Source: Variovorax soli NBRC 106424 (GTDB taxonomy: Bacteria > Pseudomonadota > Gammaproteobacteria > Burkholderiales > Burkholderiaceae_C). Taken from it: a DNA stretch of 64,000 nt. Location: positions 1 through 64,000 of the forward strand of contig NZ_BCUU01000005.1 of the NCBI RefSeq assembly GCF_001591385.1, written 5' to 3'. Both the position numbers and the translations under genes were made by a program. This document shows positions 7,343 through 15,235 of the stretch, piece after piece (position 1 is the first letter of the stretch; every line of letters begins with the position of its first letter). The notes below the pieces were generated by a model. The model was not told where the DNA came from. It saw only the letters and a list, made by a program, of their open reading frames with translations, and did not search any database.

Positions 7343-9371
7343 CGGCCAGAACCCGCTGCATGGCCGCTTCCAGCTCTGCGCGCGTGTAGGGCTTGTGCAG
7401 CACCAGCCAGTCGCCGCCTTCGCCGGGCAGGTCGCCCGAATAGCCGGAGACCAGCAGCACGGGCAATCCGGGGCTGCGCCGCAGCGCCTCGGCGGCCAGT
7501 TCGTTGCCCCGCATGCCGGGGCCCAGCAGCACATCGCTGACGAGCAGGTCGAAAGCTTCCTCGCCCAGCAGGTGCAGCGCGTCCTGCGCATTCGCGCACG
7601 GGCGGACCTCGCATTGCAGCGAAGCCAGGAAGCTTCGCGCCACCTCCATGACTTCCGGATCGTCCTCCACCAGCAGCACGCGCAGCCCTGCCGGAATGCC
7701 GCCCGACGCCTTGCCGCTGCCCTGCGCGGCGGCGGCATCGGCGCGCACCCGCGGCAGGTACAGGGTCAGGGTCGTGCCCGCACCGGCAGCGCTTTGCAGC
7801 CGCACCGCACCGCGCGACTGGCGGGCGAATCCATAGACGGTGGAAAGGCCGAGGCCAGTGCCCCGGCCGCTTTCCTTGGTGGTGAAGAAGGGCTCGAAGG
7901 CACGTTCGCACACCGCCTGCGACATGCCGGCACCGGTGTCGGCCATCGAGATCGCCACATAGCCCTGCGCGCCCGATTGGCCGGCCAGCTCCGGCGGCAG
8001 GTCGGCGGCGTCGGCAGCGCGGCACTCGAAAACCAGGGTCCCGCCCGCCGGCATCGCGTCCCGCGCATTGATGGCTCCGTTGAGCAGCGACGATTCCAAC
8101 TGCACCGGGTCGGCCAGGCAATGCAGGCCCGCTTCGAGCTTGAGCTGGATGACGATGCGCGGATCGATAGTGCGTTGCAGCATGCCCGCGAGCGACTGCA
8201 GCAGCGCGCCCACATCGATCACCTCCGGCTGCAGCACCTGCCTGCGCGAGAAGGCCAGCAGCTTGGCCGTCAGCTCGGCGCCGCGCTGGGTGGCCCGCAG
8301 CGCGGCGCCGATCATCGGGGCCGCCACGGCATCGGCGTTCGCAGCGGCGTTTTCCTGCAGGATCTGCAGGTTGCCTGAAATGACGGTGAGGAGGTTGTTG
8401 AAGTCGTGGGCGATGCCCCCGGTAAGCTGGCCCACCGAATCCAGGCGCTGTGCATGCTTGAGCGCTTCTTCGCTGCCCGAGCGCTGCAGCACGGTGGCCA
8501 CCATGCTCGAGATGGATTCCAGGAACCGCGTCTCGTCATCGGCGAAACGCGCGCGGCCTGTCGCAAACGCGCAGATCATCCCGAGCGTGCGCTCCCGGTC
8601 GGTCAGCGGAACGAGCAGTTCGCATGTCGCGCCGGCGTCCAGGTAGCGCGCCGGAATGGCCAGCGCCGCGCCGCCCGCATCCCGATCGATCAGCACCGGC
8701 CTGGCTTCGCGCAGCACCTGCTCGGCCCCACCGCCCGGCACGATGTCGACCACCTGGCCGACCGGCTCCTGCGCCAGGCCCAGCGCCGCCGCGATGCGCA
8801 TCTGCGTGCCGTTGGGCTCCAGCAGGCGCACCTGCACCATCTCGATCTGCAGCGCCTCGGCCACCATGGTGGCCAGCTGCGAAAGCAGCACCTCCAGGTC
8901 GCGCGCATCCACCGCCAGGCGGCCGAACCGGGCCAGGCATTCGGCATACCGGGCGCGCTGCAGCGCCTGCTTGACCCGCGGGTACTCGGCCACGCCGCGG
9001 ATGGCCGCCACCACGTAGGGCAGGCCGTGCTCCTGCAGCGGGCTGAGCGCAATCTCCACCAGCACCTCGCTGCCGTCGCGGCGCTTGGCCACCAGGTCCA
9101 TCTGCGTTCCCATGGGGCGGCTGCGCGGATGCGCCGCATAGGCTGCGCGGTACGCCGCATGCCGCGGGCGGATGGCATCGGGCACCAGGACGTCCACCGG
9201 CAGCCCCTCCAGTTCGTCGGGCGCGTAGCCGAGCAGATCGCAGGCCGCCGGATTGGCAAGGCAGATCGTGCCCTTGAGGTCCACCACCACCAGCGCGTCG
9301 GGGTTGGCGGCGAAAAGCGAGCGGAAGACGGCACCGTCGTCGAAGCCCGGCGCACCGGTGGTGGCGGACAT
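7332..9371 (-). CDS. Hybrid sensor histidine kinase (PAS-GAF-HisKA-HATPase-REC)
   Basis: A 679-residue cytoplasmic hybrid kinase with no membrane segment. Order: PAS domain (about 12-128; ANPDALVVVDLKG, LGYAPDELEG), GAF domain (about 150-298), dimerisation/phosphoacceptor helix with His322 in GGIAHDFNNLL, ATPase domain with N-box INARDAM and G-boxes DTGAGM and GRGTGLGLS, and a receiver domain from about residue 563 with likely phosphoacceptor Asp613 (LLVSDVLLG). PAS and GAF point to an internal redox, gas or small-molecule signal; a haem or flavin site cannot be read directly. Its ATG overlaps the stop of the response regulator as TGATG, so the two are translationally coupled. Confidence 0.92.
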   Translation of the reverse strand: MSATTGAPGFDDGAVFRSLFAANPDALVVVDLKGTICLANPAACDLLGYAPDELEGLPVDVLVPDAIRPRHAAYRAAYAAHPRSRPMGTQMDLVAKRRDGSEVLVEIALSPLQEHGLPYVVAAIRGVAEYPRVKQALQRARYAECLARFGRLAVDARDLEVLLSQLATMVAEALQIEMVQVRLLEPNGTQMRIAAALGLAQEPVGQVVDIVPGGGAEQVLREARPVLIDRDAGGAALAIPARYLDAGATCELLVPLTDRERTLGMICAFATGRARFADDETRFLESISSMVATVLQRSGSEEALKHAQRLDSVGQLTGGIAHDFNNLLTVISGNLQILQENAAANADAVAAPMIGAALRATQRGAELTAKLLAFSRRQVLQPEVIDVGALLQSLAGMLQRTIDPRIVIQLKLEAGLHCLADPVQLESSLLNGAINARDAMPAGGTLVFECRAADAADLPPELAGQSGAQGYVAISMADTGAGMSQAVCERAFEPFFTTKESGRGTGLGLSTVYGFARQSRGAVRLQSAAGAGTTLTLYLPRVRADAAAAQGSGKASGGIPAGLRVLLVEDDPEVMEVARSFLASLQCEVRPCANAQDALHLLGEEAFDLLVSDVLLGPGMRGNELAAEALRRSPGLPVLLVSGYSGDLPGEGGDWLVLHKPYTRAELEAAMQRVLAANR

Positions 9372-10108
9372 CAGCGCCGCTCCACCGGCGAGGCCAGCAT
9401 GTACCCGGCCCCGCGCACCGACTTGATGAGCTGCGGATTGGCCGGGTCCGCCTCGAGCTTGCGACGCAGCCGGCCGATCTGCACGTCGATGGTCCGGTCG
9501 AACGGGCCGGCTTCGCGCCCGCGCGTGAGCTCGAGCAGGAAGTCGCGCGACAGCACGCGCCCCGGATGGGTGGCCAGTGCGCTGAGCAGGTCGAACTCGC
9601 CGGCGGTCAGCGGCACTTCCCTGCGCTGCGGGTCGAGCAGGCAGCGCGCCGCGCTGTCGAGCTGCCAGCCCGCGAAGCTCAGCAGGGTGCGGGGTGCAGC
9701 GCTGCCCGAGGGTGCCGGCTCCTGCACCTGCGGCGCCACGATGCGGCGCAGGACGGCCTTGATCCGGGCGGCCAGCTCGCGCAGCTCGAAGGGCTTGGTG
9801 ACGTAGTCGTCGGCGCCCACCTCCAGGCCCGCCACCTTGTCCACCGCGTCGCCCCGCCCCGTGACGATGACCAGCCCGCAGCGCCAGTGCTCGCGCAGCC
9901 GGCGCGCAATGGCAAAGCCGTCTTCACCCGGCAGGCCCAGGTCCAGCAGCACGAGGGCGGGTGCGTCGCGGGCCATCAGCTCCATCAAGGCCGGGCCGGA
10001 GTGCACCTGGGTCACGCGAAAGCCATGCCCGGCAAGATAGGTCGCGAGCAACTCGGTGATGTCGGGCTCGTCGTCGAGGACGGCCAGGTGGGTGGGCACA
10101 GGAATCAC
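9371..10108 (-). CDS. OmpR-family response regulator
   Basis: About 245 residues: a receiver domain (LDDEPDITELL near the N-terminus, phosphoacceptor Asp in LVLLDLGLPGEDG, switch residues in VTGRGD, Lys in VTKPFELREL) and a C-terminal winged helix (PLTAGEFDLLSALATHPGRVLSRDFLLE, DRTIDVQIGRLRRKL, GAGYML). No ATG is available; GTG at 10108 (VIPVPTHLAVL) was chosen over GTG at 10141 and 10099, none having a clear ribosome-binding site. It is first in an operon with the hybrid kinase. An FNR-type site at 10201-10214 lies upstream on the shared intergenic DNA, but its -10 element points the other way. Confidence 0.88.
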   Translation of the reverse strand: MIPVPTHLAVLDDEPDITELLATYLAGHGFRVTQVHSGPALMELMARDAPALVLLDLGLPGEDGFAIARRLREHWRCGLVIVTGRGDAVDKVAGLEVGADDYVTKPFELRELAARIKAVLRRIVAPQVQEPAPSGSAAPRTLLSFAGWQLDSAARCLLDPQRREVPLTAGEFDLLSALATHPGRVLSRDFLLELTRGREAGPFDRTIDVQIGRLRRKLEADPANPQLIKSVRGAGYMLASPVERR

Positions 10109-10200
10109 GCGCCCGATGGTAGTGCGCGCCCGACGACGCACACAAGGTATTCACCCGGATACGAGTGCGCCCGGCGCGACGGCCCCGCCGGCCATGTCCC

Positions 10201-10214
10201 TTGAGCCACATCAA
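10201..10214 (+). promoter_or_regulatory. FNR-type site before the 65-aa gene and protease
   Basis: TTGAG-CCAC-ATCAA, one mismatch to FNR consensus. TAGCAT at 10237-10242 is centred exactly 32 bp downstream as a -10 element, so the site should activate the small gene at 10266 and probably the protease behind it. Confidence 0.75.
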
Positions 10215-10265
10215 GGTGCGGGCCGCCAGGCGCCCCTAGCATTCGAGCGGACAGGAGACACAGCC

Positions 10266-10463
10266 ATGCATGCACATTCCAAATCCCCGCAGCATCCGCC
10301 CCGCCTGCCCCATCCGCTGGCGCTGCAGATGTCCCTGGTCCAGTTTCAGCTGAACCAGGCGCTGGCACTCACCCGATGGGCCGCGACCCTGTGGCTGGCC
10401 GGGCACAAGCAGTGCTCGCGCTTGTCTGCGCTGCTGGCCGGCGGTGCTCCCATCGACGCTTGA
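10266..10463 (+). CDS. Small hypothetical protein, 65 aa, FNR-controlled
   Basis: A 65-residue protein starting MHAHSKSPQH, with a Pro/His-rich head and an amphipathic helical tail (SLVQFQLNQALALTRWAATL). The ATG follows AGGAGA at 10253-10258. A well-formed FNR-type promoter ends 24 bp before the start codon (-10 at 10237-10242), which strongly supports expression. No family was recognised; the tail has the look of a surface-seeking helix such as those coating lipid or polymer granules, but that is a guess. The protease gene starts 45 bp downstream. Confidence 0.6.
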   Translation: MHAHSKSPQHPPRLPHPLALQMSLVQFQLNQALALTRWAATLWLAGHKQCSRLSALLAGGAPIDA

Positions 10464-10473
10464 CGCCGTGCGC

Positions 10474-10491
10474 CCGGGCCCCGCGGCCCGG
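10474..10491. other. GC-rich stem-loop between 65-aa gene and protease
   Basis: CCGGGCC and GGCCCGG form a 7-bp stem around the loop CCGC. There is no run of T on either side, so it is not a standard terminator. It may attenuate or stabilise the transcript between the two genes. Confidence 0.4.
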
Positions 10492-10508
10492 CCGGCAGGT
10501 GCCACGCC

Positions 10509-11954
10509 ATGTCTGCCTTCGATCCCTGGACATCGCTGGCGCCGCTCGGCAAGGGCCTTGCGCAGCTGCTGCTTGCATCGCTCGTCGCAGCGCCGCTGCC
10601 GGCCGCCGCCGTGTGCCGCCAGCCCCTCACGGAGCCCGGGCCCGCGGCCGTGGTCAGCCGCATCCCCAGCGTGGTGGACATCCGCACGCTGCGCGTTGGC
10701 AGAACCGTGGGCGACACCGGCTTCGAGCCGGAGATCCAGCCCGAGGCCGATTTCAGCGACCGCCTCTCCTGGCCCCTGCCCGCCGCCATGCCGCTCGGCC
10801 AGCAGCGCGATCTCGCCTCGGGCGTCATCGTGGGCAGCGACGGCCTCGTCATGTCCAGCGCGCATGTCGTATCGGACGTGGACGAAATCCAGGTGCACCT
10901 GGCCGACGGGCGCCGCTTTCCCGGCCGGCTGGTGGGCAGCGACCGGCTCACCGACATCGCCCTGGTGAAGATCGAGGCGCACGGCCTGCCGGTGGCCCCG
11001 GTGGGCGACTCGTCCGCGTTGCGGCCCGGCGACTGGGTGGCCGCCGTGGGCTCGCCGTTCGGCTTCAGCGGCAGCCTGACCAGCGGCGTGGTCAGCGCCG
11101 TCGACCGGTTCATCGGCGGCGCCGGGCAGGTGCCCTTCATACAGACCGACGTGGCCATCAACCCGGGCAGCTCGGGCAGCCCGCTGTTCAATCGCTGCGG
11201 CGAAGTCGTGGCAATCAACTCGCTCATCTTTTCAGGCACGGGCGGGTACATGGGGCTTTCCTTTGCAGTGCCCAGCAGCCTGGCCATGCAGACATTGGCG
11301 CGGCTGCAGCAGGACGGCGCCGTTCATCGCGCGCGGCTGGGTGCGCAGCTGCAGCAGCTCACACCCGCGCTGGCCGAATCCTTCGGCTTTGCGCAAGCAG
11401 GCGGCGCCTTGGTGGCGCATGTCGAACCCGGCACGCCCGCGGCGGCCGCGGGCCTGCAGGTCGGCGACGTGCTCGCCGCCCTGGACAACCACCCTGTGGC
11501 CGGGCTGCCGGAACTGCTGCAGCAGATCTCCGGAAGAAGTGCCGGAAGCCTGAGCCGCCTGACCGTCTGGCGACGGGGACAGGCCGCCAACCTCTGGATC
11601 ACCTGGGCCGATGAGCCGCAGGGCGTTCGCCCTGCCCTCGCGGCAGCGCCAGGCGCCAACGAGTGGAACGACGGGCTCGGATTGCGCCTTGCCGAGCTGG
11701 ACGCCAAGCTGCAGCGGCAGCTGAAGCTGCAGGACGGCCTGCTGGTGCGCGAGGCCAGCGGCGCCGCGCGCAGCGAGGGCATCCGCCCGGGCGACCTGGT
11801 GATGGCGGTGAACGACCAGCGCGTGGCGCGCGTAAAAGAGTTCCGCGCGGCGGTGCAGGGGCTGCCGCGCGACCGGTCGGCCGCCCTGCTGATCATGCGC
11901 AACCTGCGCCTGATCTACGTGCCCGTGGCCACCGTCGGCGCGCCCAGGCCGTAG
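10509..11954 (+). CDS. HtrA/DegP-like serine protease with two PDZ domains
   Basis: A 481-residue exported protease. An N-terminal hydrophobic segment (about 15-36, ending APLPAAAVC) is a signal peptide or anchor. The trypsin-like domain spans about 100-280 with the triad His119 (SSAHVV), Asp149 (LTDIALVK) and Ser222 (NPGSSGSP). Two PDZ domains follow at about 290-380 and 390-475 (EPGTPAAAAGLQVGDVL; RSEGIRPGDLVMAVNDQ). It degrades or refolds damaged proteins in the periplasm. It lies behind the FNR-controlled small gene and before a USP that has its own FNR-type site. Compared with DegP it has an unusually long segment before the protease domain. Confidence 0.9.
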   Translation: MSAFDPWTSLAPLGKGLAQLLLASLVAAPLPAAAVCRQPLTEPGPAAVVSRIPSVVDIRTLRVGRTVGDTGFEPEIQPEADFSDRLSWPLPAAMPLGQQRDLASGVIVGSDGLVMSSAHVVSDVDEIQVHLADGRRFPGRLVGSDRLTDIALVKIEAHGLPVAPVGDSSALRPGDWVAAVGSPFGFSGSLTSGVVSAVDRFIGGAGQVPFIQTDVAINPGSSGSPLFNRCGEVVAINSLIFSGTGGYMGLSFAVPSSLAMQTLARLQQDGAVHRARLGAQLQQLTPALAESFGFAQAGGALVAHVEPGTPAAAAGLQVGDVLAALDNHPVAGLPELLQQISGRSAGSLSRLTVWRRGQAANLWITWADEPQGVRPALAAAPGANEWNDGLGLRLAELDAKLQRQLKLQDGLLVREASGAARSEGIRPGDLVMAVNDQRVARVKEFRAAVQGLPRDRSAALLIMRNLRLIYVPVATVGAPRP

Positions 11955-11983
11955 CCGGCCCGGCGCGCCGGCGTGCACACGGC

Positions 11984-11997
11984 TTGCGCCATATCAA
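11984..11997 (+). promoter_or_regulatory. FNR-type site before USP gene
   Basis: TTGCG-CCAT-ATCAA, one variant and one perfect half-site. The hexamer CATACT (12020-12025) is centred 32 bp downstream. The USP gene starts at 12052 after AAGGAG. Confidence 0.72.
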
Positions 11998-12051
11998 GAT
12001 GCACGCACGCCGCCTTCTCCATACTGAAGCCATTACTCCAAGGAGCATCCG

Positions 12052-12579
12052 ATGACCATCTATCAGCGCATCCTGGTTCCGATCGACGGCAGCGAAACGT
12101 CCGGCCTGGGGCAGGCGGAAGCCATCCGCCTGGCCAGCGTCACGGGCGGCACGCTGCGCTTCTTCCATGTGGTGGACGACCTGTCCTTCGCCCTGGCGCT
12201 GGACGCCTACGCCGGCCACCCGGGCGAGTGGCTGGCCTCGCTGCGCCGAGATGGCCGCCGCCTCCTGGACGAGGCCGTCAAGGCGGCCGAAGCCAGCGGC
12301 GTCAAGGCCGAGGGCGTGCTGCACGAAAGCCTCAAGGACAAGTTCGCGCAGGCCGTGGCCAACGAGGCGGACCGCTGGGCCGCCGACCTGGTCGTGGTGG
12401 GCACGCACGGGCGCCACGGCGTGAGCCGGCTCGTGATGGGCAGCGGCGCGCAGGCGATCCTTGCCGCCGCGCATTCTCCGGTGCTGCTGGTGCGCCCTCC
12501 GGCCCCCGCCAAGGCGGAGGATGAAGCGCCCGAGAGCTTCCGCGCGAGCCTGGTGAGCGGCGCCCTCGCCGTCGAATAG
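12052..12579 (+). CDS. Universal stress protein (UspA family)
   Basis: A 175-residue single-domain USP starting MTIYQRILVPIDGSETS, with an intact ATP-binding signature (GTHGRHGVSRLVMGSGAQAI). It is the nearest relative in the window of the USP at 3706: same start, same DAYAG insert and similar tail ending SFRASLVSGALAVE versus [11 protein letters not shown] preceding AAGGAG and an FNR-type promoter 55 bp upstream make it an independently controlled low-oxygen gene. It converges on another USP across a hairpin. Confidence 0.93.
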   Translation: MTIYQRILVPIDGSETSGLGQAEAIRLASVTGGTLRFFHVVDDLSFALALDAYAGHPGEWLASLRRDGRRLLDEAVKAAEASGVKAEGVLHESLKDKFAQAVANEADRWAADLVVVGTHGRHGVSRLVMGSGAQAILAAAHSPVLLVRPPAPAKAEDEAPESFRASLVSGALAVE

Positions 12580-12592
12580 CTGCACGCCTGCT

Positions 12593-12620
12593 GCGCGCCT
12601 GCCTCGAGGCATCGGCGCGC
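12593..12620. terminator. Two-way hairpin between convergent USP genes
   Basis: GCGCGCC and GGCGCGC pair as an outer 7-bp stem, with an inner GCCT/AGGC stem around CG. It lies in the 60-bp gap between two convergent genes. There is no T-run, so termination would be weak or need Rho. Confidence 0.45.
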
Positions 12621-12640
12621 GGGCGCTGCGTGGCGCGCGC

Positions 12641-13093
12641 TCAGTTGGGCTCGCCGCGCACCAGCAAGACCGGCACCGGAGCGGTGCGCAGCACCTGTTC
12701 CGCGTCGCTGCCCAGCAGCATCCGGTTCACGCCCTTGCGGCCATGGGTGCCGATGACGATCAGGTCGGCGCCCCAGGCTTCGGCCTGCGCCCGCAGCACG
12801 TCGCACAGGCGGTCGGCCGAGGCCATGCACAGCCTTTCCTCGGCTTCGACCCCGGCGCGGCGGGCCTGCTCGTGGGCCTGCTCGAGCACCCGCTCGCCCG
12901 CCGCCTTCAGGCGCGGCAGCACGTCGTGGGCATAGGCCTCGAAGGTCTCGAAGCCTGTGATGTGCAGAATCTCGTCCACCATGTGCAGCAGGCACAGCTT
13001 GGCCTGGGTCAGCCGGGCAAGGCGCAGTGCCTCCTGCAGGCCCTTGGTTGCAGTCGGGCTGCCGTCGATGGCCACCAGGATTCGCCGGTACAT
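12641..13093 (-). CDS. Universal stress protein (UspA family)
   Basis: A 150-residue USP starting MYRRILVAIDGSPTA, with the nucleotide-binding signature GTHGRKGVNRMLLGSDAEQV. The ATG follows GGAAAAAGGGGG 18 bp after the acetyl-CoA synthetase gene, so it is the second gene of an acs-usp operon and shares the palindromic FNR-type promoter at 15154. It is more divergent from the USPs at 3706 and 12052 than they are from each other, and resembles the one at 62593 (Gly/Ser motif GSDA). Confidence 0.93.
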   Translation of the reverse strand: MYRRILVAIDGSPTATKGLQEALRLARLTQAKLCLLHMVDEILHITGFETFEAYAHDVLPRLKAAGERVLEQAHEQARRAGVEAEERLCMASADRLCDVLRAQAEAWGADLIVIGTHGRKGVNRMLLGSDAEQVLRTAPVPVLLVRGEPN

Positions 13094-13111
13094 CGCCGCC
13101 CCCTTTTTCCT

Positions 13112-15088
<1,977 letters not shown>

Positions 15089-15153
15089 GCACGGCTCCTG
15101 GTTCCCGACGATCGGATGGATGTGCATGGTGGGCCAGCGGGCAGCGGCAAACC

Positions 15154-15167
15154 TTGCGCTGGCGCAA
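15154..15167 (-). promoter_or_regulatory. Symmetric FNR-family site before acs
   Basis: TTGCG-CTGG-CGCAA lies inside a longer perfect inverted repeat with 10-bp arms (15150-15159 and 15162-15171). The minus-strand hexamer CACCAT (15126-15131) is centred 32 bp downstream. The TTGCG half-site also appears singly at 2866, 2928, 11984 and 62021, which argues that it is a real variant recognised by the local regulator. Confidence 0.65.
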
Positions 15168-15192
15168 GGTTGTGTGCCGGCTGGATGGCATG

Positions 15193-15221
15193 CCCGGCCG
15201 TCCGCCGTTGCACGGGCCGGG
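15193..15221 (-). terminator. Hairpin after fused ABC-transporter gene
   Basis: CCCGGCC (15193-15199) pairs with GGCCGGG (15215-15221) around a 15-base loop, just after the transporter stop codon. A smaller palindrome AGCCTGCAGGCT (15226-15237) overlaps the stop. No T-run. It could limit read-through into acs. Confidence 0.4.
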
Positions 15222-15235
15222 CTGCAGCCTGCAGG

